DNA of 57,042 nucleotides from an uncultured Lachnospiraceae bacterium (GTDB lineage: Bacteria > Bacillota > Clostridia > Lachnospirales > Lachnospiraceae), in assembly GCA_947177445.1 (NCBI GenBank), contig CAMWUL010000015.1:1-57042 (forward strand), in the 5' to 3' direction. This document shows, in pieces, positions 35,060 through 45,600 of the stretch. Below the pieces are notes generated by a model. It made no database searches and was not told the DNA's origin. It saw only the letters and a list, made by a program, of their open reading frames with translations. How positions within the stretch are numbered: position 1 is the first letter of the stretch; the number at the start of each line of letters is the position of its first letter. The translations under genes were made by a program, and so were the position numbers.

Positions 35060-37203
35060 GCCGATACCTCCCTGCAGGAAAGCATAATTGTTTTCTTCAA
35101 AACAGCCTGACCCTTCAGGCTTTCGCTGTAGGCATCCGGGCAGGAGCCGCCCACTGCCACCAGAAATTCTCCGGCCTCATATTCTCTGCTTCCATCCTCC
35201 CGGATAATCTGGAACTGAGCTGCCTCAATTTCAAAGGATATGGTCTTTTCCTCTCCCGGAGCCAGGGACACGCGCTGTATCCCCACCAGCTTCTGAATGG
35301 GCACTCTGACGCTGGCTTCCCTGTCCGTAAGATAAATTTCCGCCAGCTCATCGCCGGATACGGCGCCGGTGTTGCGTATTGTGACTCTTCCCCGCAGCCC
35401 TTCCCCTGCCGTGAGCCGGTCTGTCTCAAATTGGAGATTTTCATAGGCGAAGGTGGTATAGCTTAAACCGAAGCCAAAGGGATACAGGGGCGTTTCCTTA
35501 AAAAACTTATAGGTGCGGTTTTCCATGCTGTAATCTTCAAAATCCGGAAGCGTATTGGTGTCCCGGTAGAAGGTCACGGGCAGTCTTCCCGAGGGGCTGT
35601 ATTCCCCGAAGATCAGATCCGCCACCGCCTTTCCTCCCATGGCCCCGGGATACCAGGCCTGGATAATGGCGTCGGCGTAATTGCCGTGCTCAAAGTCCAC
35701 ACAGGAACCTGTCATATTCACCAAAATCACAGGCTTGTTCCTCTCAATCACTGTGCGGATCAGGCTTCTCTGGGACTCGGGAAGCCGCAGGTTCTTTTTG
35801 TCTCCTGTAAAACCCTCCTTGCCCAGGATTTCTTCTCCTTCTATGGTCTCGTCCATGCCCACCACCAGGATGCACACATCCGCCAGATCCACCTGTTGTT
35901 TGACCTCCGACAGACAGTCCCCCGCATAGCCGGGATCCTCCAGCTTATACTCGTACAGGTGACAGCCCTTGGAATAATTCACCCTGGCATCAGGCAGGGA
36001 CGCCCGCACTGCCTCCAGAACCGTGTGGTACTGATTTGCCGTCCCATGATAATTGCCGTTCAGCGGAGTAATGGAATTGGCATTGGGACCGATCACCGCT
36101 ACGTTTTTCAGCCGGCCTTTATCCAGGGGAAGAATGCCGTTATTTTTCAGAAGCACCAGAGATTTTCTGGCAGCCTCCTCATTCAGGTCACGATGCTCCT
36201 GGCAGTCGATAACCTCATAGGAAATCTGGTCGAAAGGCGTTTTTTCATCAAACATCCCCAGCTTCATCCGTGTGGTCATGAGGCGCTCTGCGCTGGTTCG
36301 GATATCCTCCTCGGTGATTAAGCCTTCCTTCAGCGCCGCCAGCAGATAGGCGTATGTGTTGCCGCAGTTTAAATCACAGCCATTTTTCAATGCCAGAGCC
36401 ACTGATTCCACCGGGGTGTCCGTAATCATGTGGTGGAGGTGAAAATCCGATATGGCCCAGCAGTCCGATGTAAAATAACCCTGAAAGCCCCATTCCTCCC
36501 GAAGCTTTTTTTTCATCAGCGTCTCCGAGCCGCAGCAGGGCTCTCCGTTGGTGCGGTTGTAGGCTCCCATAAAGCCCTCCACCCCTTCTTTGGCCAGGGC
36601 TTCAAAGGCCGGCAGGTAGGTCTCCTCCATATCCTGGGGAGAAGCAAGCGCATTAAATTCATGGCGCTTGCCCTCGGGCCCGGAATGTACCGCAAAATGC
36701 TTGGCGCAGGCAGCCGTCTTCAGGTATCTTTCGTCCCTTCCCTGGAGGCCTCTCACAAAGGCACAGCCCAGGCGGCTGGTGAGATAAGGGTCCTCTCCAT
36801 AGGTCTCCTGTCCCCGGCCCCACCTGGGATCCCTGAATATATTTACATTGGGGGACCAGAAGGTGATTCCCTTATAGATACCGTAATCCTGGTACTTTTG
36901 AAAGGTATTATACTTGGCGCGGCCCTCGGTGGAGATCACCTCCGCCACCCGTTCCAAAAGCTCCGGATCAAAAGAGGCCGCCAGCCCGATGGCCTGGGGA
37001 AAAACGGTGGCCATGCCGGACCGGGCCGCCCCGTGAAGGGCCTCGTTCCACCAGTTAAAGGCCTGAACCCCCAAGCGTTCAATTTTGGCGGCTTCAAAAA
37101 GCATCTGAGAAGCCGCTTCCTCTATGGTCATCTGCTCCACCAGATCCTTTGCTCTCTCCTGGAAGCTGAAAGCTTCATCCTGAAACTTATATTTTTTCTC
37201 CAT
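35056..37203 (-). CDS. GH3 beta-glycosidase (beta-xylosidase/beta-glucosidase type)
   Basis: A three-part GH3 enzyme of about 715 residues: TIM barrel with the catalytic nucleophile D247 in GYFTSDCW, the KHFAVHSGPEGKRH substrate loop, an alpha/beta-sandwich domain (VAVIGPNAN; acid/base region near EEILGKEGFTGDK), and a C-terminal fibronectin-III-like domain. There is no signal peptide. The loop sequence is closest to bacterial beta-xylosidases. It lacks the KHFPGHG signature of NagZ hexosaminidases, so it is unlikely to release GlcNAc. It would remove terminal beta-linked xylose or glucose. The frame allows a GTG at 37212; ATG at 37203 is preferred. Confidence 0.92.
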   Translation of the reverse strand: MEKKYKFQDEAFSFQERAKDLVEQMTIEEAASQMLFEAAKIERLGVQAFNWWNEALHGAARSGMATVFPQAIGLAASFDPELLERVAEVISTEGRAKYNTFQKYQDYGIYKGITFWSPNVNIFRDPRWGRGQETYGEDPYLTSRLGCAFVRGLQGRDERYLKTAACAKHFAVHSGPEGKRHEFNALASPQDMEETYLPAFEALAKEGVEGFMGAYNRTNGEPCCGSETLMKKKLREEWGFQGYFTSDCWAISDFHLHHMITDTPVESVALALKNGCDLNCGNTYAYLLAALKEGLITEEDIRTSAERLMTTRMKLGMFDEKTPFDQISYEVIDCQEHRDLNEEAARKSLVLLKNNGILPLDKGRLKNVAVIGPNANSITPLNGNYHGTANQYHTVLEAVRASLPDARVNYSKGCHLYEYKLEDPGYAGDCLSEVKQQVDLADVCILVVGMDETIEGEEILGKEGFTGDKKNLRLPESQRSLIRTVIERNKPVILVNMTGSCVDFEHGNYADAIIQAWYPGAMGGKAVADLIFGEYSPSGRLPVTFYRDTNTLPDFEDYSMENRTYKFFKETPLYPFGFGLSYTTFAYENLQFETDRLTAGEGLRGRVTIRNTGAVSGDELAEIYLTDREASVRVPIQKLVGIQRVSLAPGEEKTISFEIEAAQFQIIREDGSREYEAGEFLVAVGGSCPDAYSESLKGQAVLKKTIMLSCREVSA

Positions 37204-37238
37204 AATACTCACTCTTTCTTTTGATCCCTGCGCTTTAA

Positions 37239-37826
37239 TTATGGTATGGGCACTGGATCACCCACCAGCCGGGACATGATAATGGTTTTTGCAATACATT
37301 CCAGCACTTCCATTTTATGATAGGCATCCATCAGGTCCCTGCCGTAGGTAAGCGCACCGTGATTCTGCAAAAGGATGGCATTACACTCCTCCACGTAGAG
37401 CGCCGCTTCCTCCGCAAGCTGCTGGGTGCCCGGAGGCGCGTATTTAGCCAGGGCGCATTTACCCAGCATGACCCGGGATTCGATCAGATAATCCTCCGGT
37501 ATATTCTTCCCTGCCATGGCAAAGGCTGTGGCGTAGACCGGATGGGTGTGCACCACAGCCGTGATTTCCGGGCGCTTTTCGTATACCACCCTGTGCAGGG
37601 GGAATTCCTTGGAGGCCTTTCCGGCACCGTTTACGGAATTTCCTGAAAAATCCGTCACCAGAATGTCCTCTGCCTGCAGAAAGCCCTTATTCCTTCCCGA
37701 GGGAGTGATCAGAATATGCTCCCCCGATACTTTCCGGCTCACGTTGCCGTCGCAGGCACTCACCAACTGTCTGTCATACAGAAGACGGCAGACCTGTGCC
37801 AGCTCCTGTCGTTCCTTTTCATACAT
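37239..37826 (-). CDS. Class II aldolase/adducin family protein (FucA/OtnC-like)
   Basis: A zinc-dependent aldolase-fold protein of about 195 residues. Metal ligands and catalytic residues are visible: E76 in SKEFPLHR, H95 and H97 in VVHTHPVY, H158 in QNHGAL, with the phosphate-binding ITPSGRNKG loop. Positions are counted from the ORF start, two codons upstream. Relatives cleave fuculose- or rhamnulose-1-phosphate or decarboxylate 3-oxo-tetronate 4-phosphate (OtnC). The last is attractive because a DUF1537 kinase lies in the same operon. AGGAGG is 9 nt before ATG 37826. Confidence 0.9.
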   Translation of the reverse strand: MYEKERQELAQVCRLLYDRQLVSACDGNVSRKVSGEHILITPSGRNKGFLQAEDILVTDFSGNSVNGAGKASKEFPLHRVVYEKRPEITAVVHTHPVYATAFAMAGKNIPEDYLIESRVMLGKCALAKYAPPGTQQLAEEAALYVEECNAILLQNHGALTYGRDLMDAYHKMEVLECIAKTIIMSRLVGDPVPIP

Positions 37827-37898
37827 GTGCATGTACCTCCTATCTGTGAACTGCCTTGGGGTAAGGCTGTTTGCGGCGTCCGGGCTGCAGCAGACGGA

Positions 37899-39977
37899 TC
37901 ATGTTGCTTCATATAGAATGCGGATTCGCTGCCTTCCCTTTCCTTCCAGTGAAATGTGATACAGGCATTCTTCCTTTTCCAGCCGGTCTGTCAGGTCCTC
38001 ATCCTGTACGTAAATCCGACTGACAAAAGCCTGCGTATAAAAGGAAAAGCGTCCGCCGTCTTTGATGATAATCTCACATTCCTTTTCCTGATCACCCGGA
38101 GTACAGAAAAGTACGGACTCCAGGCTGTGGCTGCTCATGTATTTATCTGTGAGGCCGATGGGAGTGATCTCATCCTTTGCGGGGAGGAACAGCCGAAGAG
38201 CATAGCCGCCCCGCTTAAGGGTCACCGGCTCTGTCTCATGGCGTTTGCACTTATGGCAGCTTCCGGAAAAATAATCGTATACCAGGAAGCGCTCTCCCTC
38301 CAGGCCGTATACATCCGCTGCGCACAGGTTTGTGGTAAATTCCCCGTCGGTGTCCCCCAGATGAAACAGAGCCGCCGCACCGGTGTGGTTCACGGTGTTG
38401 GTAAGAGTAAGATTTTTATGATCCGGGTCAAAGTCAAATATACAGTCCGGGGCAGGCAGGGCGCTTCGTTCCATCCGCAGAATTTTTCCGTCCCCATAAA
38501 TCAGAGGCTCCAATACTTCTCCCCTGGTTTCTCCGATCCGGTCACTGAAATATACAGGGCCTCCGCTGATGGCCCGCACCAGGGCATGTCTCACCGCATC
38601 CTCATGCTTTGTCCAGAACATATCCCAGTCGCAGAAGTAAATCTGAGAATGCCAGACGGCGTTAAAGGAATTCTGAAGCATATGCTCCCGAAACCCCTTT
38701 TCATCCTCCGGCACAAAGTCGTCGCTGTTCCTGGAAAGTCCGGACACAGGACGGTTCATAACGTTTTCCGCGGCCATTCCCATACAGTTGATCAGATTGC
38801 CGTCCATGAAAAGACCTGCCGCTGCCTCCAGTGCCTGGTGGGCTCCTGCCGCCGCTTTTCCGACAGCTTCATTATTCCGATAATAATTCTTCAGCGCGCT
38901 CTGTCCGTCCACCTTTACAAAATCAATGCCCTGATCCCGAAGCAGCGCATACCATTTTCTCCAGAATCCAAATCCCTTTTCCGGTTCAAAATGAGGAAGG
39001 AGCTTTTCGTTTTTGGTCTCATATAAATATTCTCTGCATTCCTCCGCCGCCTGGCTGCCGGGCAGAATCCCTCCCCAGTAGCCGCCGAAGGCATGCCACA
39101 CGCCGATATGACGGATTGTTGTGCTCTCCCGGATCTCCCGGGTCATTTTTTGAAAGCCCTCCGGAAATTTCTCCTTCTCCGGCTCCAGAGAATACAGGGC
39201 CTGATCCTTTACCGAAAGCCACCCGTCATCCATAAGGATCCATCGTACCGGCAGATCCTTGTCTGCAAATTCCTGAGCCTTTTGGCGCACCTTCTCCTCT
39301 GTGATATCCGTGTAAAAGGCATCCCAGCTGCACCAGCCCAGATATTCAAACATTTCCGGATAGCTTCTGCCTGTTTTCGCAGGGATATGCCGGATACGGC
39401 AGGCCTCCTGCCAGCCCTTTTCCACCGCCGGATAAAGCTCTGTCTCCTGGCTGCAGACCAGAACGGTCTCTTCAAAACGGTGGATCCCGCCGGTATATCC
39501 GGTAATATGCAGTTCCAGCTGACCGTTTTCGTTTCCCTGAAGATAGGTCTTCATTTTCTCCCCGGCCATGGGAATCAAACAGCCGAAGTCCTTCTCATAT
39601 TTCACAAACAGGGACTGGGTTCTTGCGGGAACATCTGCCCAGGAATTTCCGAAGGCCGGCCTGCTCCACCAGTCCCGGTGCTGGTACTGGGCACAGATCC
39701 CCAGAGGCTGTTTTGGGGAAAGGGTCACTATGACCGGATCTGCGGCCTCCAGGTTATTGTTCTCCCGAAAAGGAGCCTGTTCCAATTCCACCCCTGCCGT
39801 GACCAGCCACAGATTTTCCTTTTTCCGGAAGCATACCCGTCCCTTGGCGGCGGGCTCCCGGCTTTCAAACAGATACAGCTTTCCGTCCTCTTTTTCCTCC
39901 AGGGATACAGGCGAAAGAGTAACCGTACCCTGCTCCAGACGCAGCTTCATGGAAACAGCATTTTCTCCAATTATCAT
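37899..39977 (-). CDS. GH36 enzyme, raffinose-synthase (Sip1) type
   Basis: This 692-residue protein belongs to the Sip1/raffinose-synthase branch of GH36. It has EYLGWCSWDAFYTDI and RWILMDDGW, nucleophile D357 in FVKVDGQS, and acid/base D419/D420 in SRNSDDF. There is no signal peptide. Bacterial members are alpha-galactosidases or enzymes on other alpha-glycosides; real raffinose synthesis is unlikely here. In this operon it would take off alpha-galactosyl or related groups that block mannosidases. AGGAG precedes the ATG at 6 nt. Confidence 0.88.
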   Translation of the reverse strand: MIIGENAVSMKLRLEQGTVTLSPVSLEEKEDGKLYLFESREPAAKGRVCFRKKENLWLVTAGVELEQAPFRENNNLEAADPVIVTLSPKQPLGICAQYQHRDWWSRPAFGNSWADVPARTQSLFVKYEKDFGCLIPMAGEKMKTYLQGNENGQLELHITGYTGGIHRFEETVLVCSQETELYPAVEKGWQEACRIRHIPAKTGRSYPEMFEYLGWCSWDAFYTDITEEKVRQKAQEFADKDLPVRWILMDDGWLSVKDQALYSLEPEKEKFPEGFQKMTREIRESTTIRHIGVWHAFGGYWGGILPGSQAAEECREYLYETKNEKLLPHFEPEKGFGFWRKWYALLRDQGIDFVKVDGQSALKNYYRNNEAVGKAAAGAHQALEAAAGLFMDGNLINCMGMAAENVMNRPVSGLSRNSDDFVPEDEKGFREHMLQNSFNAVWHSQIYFCDWDMFWTKHEDAVRHALVRAISGGPVYFSDRIGETRGEVLEPLIYGDGKILRMERSALPAPDCIFDFDPDHKNLTLTNTVNHTGAAALFHLGDTDGEFTTNLCAADVYGLEGERFLVYDYFSGSCHKCKRHETEPVTLKRGGYALRLFLPAKDEITPIGLTDKYMSSHSLESVLFCTPGDQEKECEIIIKDGGRFSFYTQAFVSRIYVQDEDLTDRLEKEECLYHISLEGKGRQRIRILYEAT

Positions 39978-40007
39978 TATGAACTCCTAATCTTTTCTTT
40001 CTTGATA

Positions 40008-42605
40008 TTATAGCCATGCAACCAGGAAACCCGGAAGCTGCCCGATATTTTCCCCGGACGGGTTGTATTTTTCCAGAAACCCTCCGCAATTGCGCTTCCG
40101 CAGGGTAAATTCCAGTTCCTTTTCCTCTCCCGGGAACAAAAAGCAGTAATTTTCTCTGCCCCACATCCACCAGCAGTCCTCCTTCAGCTCTAGGCCTGCG
40201 TGAACCGCCGCCTGGGTTCCGGTATTACACAGACGGATTTTGCAGCGGCAGCTTTGGCTGTCCGAAATTTGAATCTGACTGTCCCGGATCTCCACCCTGG
40301 CATCCAGTTCCCGAAGCCCCTGCAGCAGAGGGGCCTTTCTGCCGAATACATATACATTCTCATCCTGCAGCGCTCCCTGGGCGTAAATTCTCAGCCGCAG
40401 AAAAATCACGGAGTCATATTCCCAGGCCTCCTGCCAGTGTCCGGCACAAACCGCACTGTCCGCCGGAAGTTCCATCTCCCAGCATTTTTCATAGAGCAGA
40501 CGCCCCTGGGGATCCAGAGCCTCCGCCTTCACCTTTACTCCCAGCCCCTCTCCGGAATTATGGACATAGACTCCCAAGGCGGTTTCCTCCTGCCAGGGCA
40601 GGCACAGACTCCGGTAATCCAACGACACATGCAAAGGGCCATAGGCCTTTGCCGCCCAGTAATAGACGGGTTTACATTCCCCGTAATAATCCACCAAATT
40701 GGTACAGGAGGCGTTGGGCCAGGGCTCGTTCAGCTGCCAGATGATGGAGCCGCTGGAATGATATTTTTTCCTGCGGTCCGCCTCAATCATAAAACGCAGG
40801 CTTTCCGCCTGAACATACTGGCTCAGCCGGATAAACTCCGCCAGATCCGTGACGGGGCCGAAAAGCTCCGTGTCCCGATAATAGGTTCCCCACCATTCTC
40901 CGTGGTGCTGCCAGGTCAGATTCCCGGACATGGGTGTGGGATACAGATCCTCCGGCCCCAGGAATTTTTTCATGCTTTTCAGGCAGGGAGCTCCGTCGGA
41001 GCCGAATTCGCTGTGAAATAAGTGATCCGATTCTGCATATTTCATATAATGCGCCGGATTTCCTTCAAACCTCCACCCTCCGTGGACATCGTGGCTTACG
41101 CCCTTTTCCAGGGATACGAATTCTCTGGGACCGGAGGCGGAGGTGGGGAAAAAGAACCGTGTCCTGTCATAGGTCTCCACCAGCCCCTTCAGCATGGCGA
41201 TATTTTTATTGTCATAGCCGCAGGGACGGTTTTCCTCCTCGGTCAGCTCATTGCCGCCGCTCCACACCGCCAGAGAGGTAAAGCACCTTTTTCCCAGCAG
41301 GGCGGCTTTTGCATTTCTTTCCAAAAGCTCCAGGAAATCCGGGTCCTCGTTAGGCTTATTATCAATGCCGGAGCTGGACTGGATAAATTCCTGCCAAATC
41401 AGGATTCCGGCCTCGTCACAGGCTTCATAAAGCCAATCCTTTTCGATGAGTCCGCCGCCCCAGACCCGGATCAGGTTCACATTGGCATTGACACAGAGGG
41501 CAGTCAGATGCCGGTATTGCGCCTCTGTCACGTTTCCGTACAAATGATCCAGGGGCGTAATATTCACGCCCTTGATATAAATTCTCCTGCCGTTGACCCG
41601 GAAGGTATAGGGCAGGGCATCCTCCGGCGCATTTTCATTGGCAATCAGCTCCAGCCTGCGGATGCCTGCCATATGGCTGAAAATAGGTTCTGTGGTTTCC
41701 GGGTCTCCGGTAATCCTGCAGTCCCCAGTAGTGTTGTGTTCCGTCCTGCCGGGCTCCCGGTCCCACAGCCGGATCCGGTACAGGGGCTGCTCCCCGTATC
41801 CGTTCGGATACCAGAGCCTGGGATTCTCAAGGGTAATGGCGGCATTTATCCCGCCCCTTTCATCCGTTCGGAGAGGAACTATTTGGGGTTTTGTCCCCGG
41901 CGGACATATCTCCATCCATAAAGGGATATCCGGCAAAGGACTGTCCTTTTCGTCCACCAGCGCGCCCTCCAGACAGATTTTTCCTGATTTCCCGTCATAA
42001 TCCGTATAGAGATAAGGATCTTTCAGTCGGACAGGCTCCAGAATGCGCAGCACAACATCCTGCCAGGGACCTATATTTACCAGATGGGTGGAAAAATCCC
42101 ATTTATAATTAAAGCGGCTCTTCTGGGTGGAGGTCCGGGAGGTATAGCCGATCTGTCCCATTTCCTGAGGAACTCCCTGAAAGACCAAAACCAGGGTGTT
42201 TTCCTCCTGCAAAAGCTCTGTGATTCTGTAGGAGGCCGGCTCATACATGCCCCTGTGTTCTCCTAAAAGATGATCATTGCAGTAAACCAGCACCTGATAA
42301 TCCAGCCCCTTCAGGCACAGCTCCACCTCCCGGTTCCCGGCTTCCTCCGGCATCCGAAACGTAGTTCGGTACATCCACCATCTGTTTTCCACCCATTCAC
42401 AGAGAAGGCTGTTCTGCCCAAAATAGGGATCCGGAATACAGCCTGCCCGATACAGGTCGTAGTGGACGCCTCCGGGAACCCTGGCTTCCAGCCAGTTTGT
42501 GGTTCCCTTCAGCTCCTGTCCCAGCTCCATGCTGGTCTCCTTGATGGGCACATAAGGCCAGTAGCCCTTTACCTGCCAGCTGTGGTCCGACAATGAAATC
42601 TCCAT
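40008..42605 (-). CDS. GH2 beta-mannosidase-like enzyme
   Basis: An 865-residue GH2 enzyme of the beta-mannosidase subgroup. Domains in order: jelly-roll sugar-binding domain (VPGGVHYDLYRAGCIPDPYFGQN is the beta-mannosidase hallmark), immunoglobulin-like domain, TIM barrel (RVNGRRIYIKGVNITPLD, IRVWGGGLIE) with acid/base E453 in WSGGNEL and nucleophile E533 in FHSEFGSDG, then C-terminal beta domains. There is no signal peptide. It would cleave the Man-beta-1,4-GlcNAc core bond of trimmed N-glycans or beta-mannan pieces, which agrees with nagA downstream. AAAGGAG is 6 nt before the ATG. Confidence 0.93.
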   Translation of the reverse strand: MEISLSDHSWQVKGYWPYVPIKETSMELGQELKGTTNWLEARVPGGVHYDLYRAGCIPDPYFGQNSLLCEWVENRWWMYRTTFRMPEEAGNREVELCLKGLDYQVLVYCNDHLLGEHRGMYEPASYRITELLQEENTLVLVFQGVPQEMGQIGYTSRTSTQKSRFNYKWDFSTHLVNIGPWQDVVLRILEPVRLKDPYLYTDYDGKSGKICLEGALVDEKDSPLPDIPLWMEICPPGTKPQIVPLRTDERGGINAAITLENPRLWYPNGYGEQPLYRIRLWDREPGRTEHNTTGDCRITGDPETTEPIFSHMAGIRRLELIANENAPEDALPYTFRVNGRRIYIKGVNITPLDHLYGNVTEAQYRHLTALCVNANVNLIRVWGGGLIEKDWLYEACDEAGILIWQEFIQSSSGIDNKPNEDPDFLELLERNAKAALLGKRCFTSLAVWSGGNELTEEENRPCGYDNKNIAMLKGLVETYDRTRFFFPTSASGPREFVSLEKGVSHDVHGGWRFEGNPAHYMKYAESDHLFHSEFGSDGAPCLKSMKKFLGPEDLYPTPMSGNLTWQHHGEWWGTYYRDTELFGPVTDLAEFIRLSQYVQAESLRFMIEADRRKKYHSSGSIIWQLNEPWPNASCTNLVDYYGECKPVYYWAAKAYGPLHVSLDYRSLCLPWQEETALGVYVHNSGEGLGVKVKAEALDPQGRLLYEKCWEMELPADSAVCAGHWQEAWEYDSVIFLRLRIYAQGALQDENVYVFGRKAPLLQGLRELDARVEIRDSQIQISDSQSCRCKIRLCNTGTQAAVHAGLELKEDCWWMWGRENYCFLFPGEEKELEFTLRKRNCGGFLEKYNPSGENIGQLPGFLVAWL

Positions 42606-42623
42606 GGAAAGCTCCTTTCCGGC

Positions 42624-45600
42624 CTAAACATATACCTTGAAGGTTTTAATCTCATACCCGGTGACAGAGAAGGTGATCCCGTTTTCCTCCACAGGACATT
42701 CCTTCAGGGGTCTCTCTATCAGATTGGTCTCCTGCACCCTGACCACCGGAACACTGAACCTTAAAGAGACCTTCCCTTTTTTGTTTTTATACTCGTACAG
42801 ACGGACAATATAGGCTCTCTCGTCCTCCGCCCGCTTCACGGTGTCGATAACGATGTGATCGCTGTCTGTGGCAAGCAGACTGCCGGCCATCTCCCCATTC
42901 CTTCCCGGAGCCTTGGCCGCCGCATCATCTAAGGCAGGGCTTTTGGGGGCCATGGCAAACAGCGGCAGATTCAGCTCCATGGCCTCCTGCTGTACCTGGC
43001 ACTGTTTTACTGAGCCTGTATGAGGATATAAAGAATAGGTAAACTCATGCAGGCAGCGGTCCGCGGTTTCGTCGGGGCGGACAGAGGATTTGATCAGCGT
43101 CATGGCTATGGTATTGCCGTGAATATCGTGTCCGTATTTACAGTCGTTGAGCAGGGAAACGCCGTAGCCCTCTTCGGACAGGTCCACCCATTTCTGGGCG
43201 CACACCTCGAATTTGGCAAAATCCCATTCCGTGTTCACGTGGGTGGGCCGTTCAATATTGCCGCATTGTATTTCATAGGTTGCGCTGGAGGCATGAATAT
43301 CCACAGGGAAATACACCCGCAGAAGCACCTGTTTTTCCTTCCAGTCCACCTGGGTGCGGAAATCGATCCGTTTCCGGTCACTGTATATCGCCACGTCCTG
43401 GCGGATCACAGAAGAGCCGAAAGCAAAGGTCTGGCGCAGAACGGCTTCCACCGGCCCCTGAGATATGACCTGCCGTTTTGTCAGCCTGGGAGCGGGATAA
43501 GGCTTATCCTGATAATAAATGTCAATGTCCCAGGCATCGAACCGCTGAGGCTTGTCTTCAAAGGCGGTAAACACATTCATAGGCTGTCCGCAGCCCACTT
43601 CCCGATCCGCCTCCTTGTCATAAATGGAGTCAATCTGGCCGTCCTCCCGGAAAATAATCCGATAAAACCGATTTTCCATCACATTGTCGTGAATGCCCAG
43701 CTCACAGGCCTCATGTTCCGAACGGCCTTCGTCGTCGGATGCAGCGCATTGGGAAGTACAAGTGAGCACCGTATACCCATAGGCAGGAATATTTTTTACA
43801 AATACCAGAAGTCCTTCCTCCGTCTCCTGCCGGATACAGGGCTGTCCTTCCTGGGTAAACCGGGTGTCTTTTGTAACTCTTTCCGACCAGGGCACCAGCA
43901 GGATATCATCCCGGCTCCAACCGGTGCTGTTCCACACGGCCAGCTGGTTTTCTTCCAGTCCGATGCTCTCTGCAAGCTTTTTTTCCACACGGGACAGCAG
44001 ATTACCTCCCTTTTCCCGCAGCCGCTCATAGATTTGGGCGGTATCCTCGTATACCTGACGGATGGATGATCCGGGAAGCACATCGTGGAACTGGTTTAAC
44101 AGCATTTCCTCCCACATTTCATTGATCTCATCCCGGGGATAAGCGTCCGTTCCCGCCAGCATATCCCCATAGGCCCACAAAAACTCCAGATCATGCATCA
44201 TAACCTCTGCCTTCCGGTTGTCCCTCTTTACTCTGGCCTGGGAGGTATATGTTCCCCGGTGAAATTCAAAGTAAAGCTCTCCGTCCCAGACTCCCAGCCG
44301 ATCCTTTTGGCAGTTCTCGTAGATCCGGTTAAAATAATTTTCCGCGGTATCTATCTGAACTCTGGGAATGCCGGGGATATTTTTCATGACCCTGGCCCTC
44401 TCCAGCATGTCCTTGGTGGGTCCGCCTCCTCCGTCTCCCCAGCCGAAGGCCAGCAAAAGCTCGTCATTTTTATCCCGGTCCTTGTAATTTTCCCAGATGC
44501 TGGTAATCTCCTCCGGTTCCATGGTTCCGTTGTAGGTGTAGTACCAGGAGCCGTTTTCCGGTGTGGTGATAAAATGTGCAAAAACCCTGCTTCCGTCGAT
44601 TCCCTGCCACCAGAAGGTATCGTGAGGGAAGTGGTTATATTGGTTCCAGCTGATCTTGGTGGTCATAAAATAATCCATATCGGACTTCTTTATGATCTGA
44701 GGAAGGGCTCCGCTGTAGCCGAATACGTCCGGAAGCCATACCAGCCTGGAATCTACGCCGAATTCCTGCTTCATATAGCGCTTTCCGAACAAAAACTGCC
44801 GGATCAGAGATTCTCCGGTGGGAAGGTTGGTATCCGGCTCCACCCACATGCCGCCGGTGATTTCCCACTGTCCCTGCTTTATCTTTTCCTTCACCGCCTC
44901 AAATATCTCGGGGTAATCCTTCTCCAGAAAGCGATACAGCTGGGGAGAGCTGTGCATATAACGGTACTCCGGAAACTGGCGCATAAGGTTCAGCACCGTG
45001 GAAAAGGTCCGGGAGGCCTTTTCCCTGGTGGCGGAAAAACGCCACAGCCAGCCCATGTCGATATGGGAATGGCCCACCCCCGTGACCGTAGGCTTGATCT
45101 CCTGGATCCTGGACAGCTCCTCCAGCTCCTGAAGCAGATACTCACAGGCTGCCCCCACGGAGTCATAAAAGGCCTTTTCCCTGTAGTGCATGAAATCCAC
45201 CATCCGAAAAGCTTCCACCAGCAGCTTTGTCATACGGATCCGTCTCAGATCGCTTTCCTTCAAAAGCTCCAGGCATTTTAACAGGGTATCCACAGTAAAA
45301 TAGAACCGGTCCATATCCCGGTCTATCAACACCAGCGCCGCTTCCTTGAAAACTCTGACTCTGGGAATGTCCAGCACCCCGCTCCAGGCCTTCAGGGAAA
45401 GCTGCAGGGTACTTTTCCCCTGATAGATGCCAGGGTCCAGAAAGGCTTCTTCATGCCAGATATCCACGGCCTGTACCGGATGTCCGTCCACATAGAGCAG
45501 GGTTTCCGCGGTGGAACCGCCCCCGTCCCTGGGTCCTACGATGGCCCTCAGCGCCAGACTTCCGCCTTCATCGCAAAAATCCGCCGGAATCCCGGCCCTT

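Noticed and set aside
35056..37203. GH3 as a beta-N-acetylglucosaminidase (NagZ) feeding NagA
   Set aside because: The KHFPGHG and Asp-His dyad of NagZ are missing. The loop has the KHFAVHSGPE form of xylosidase/glucosidase members and three domains.
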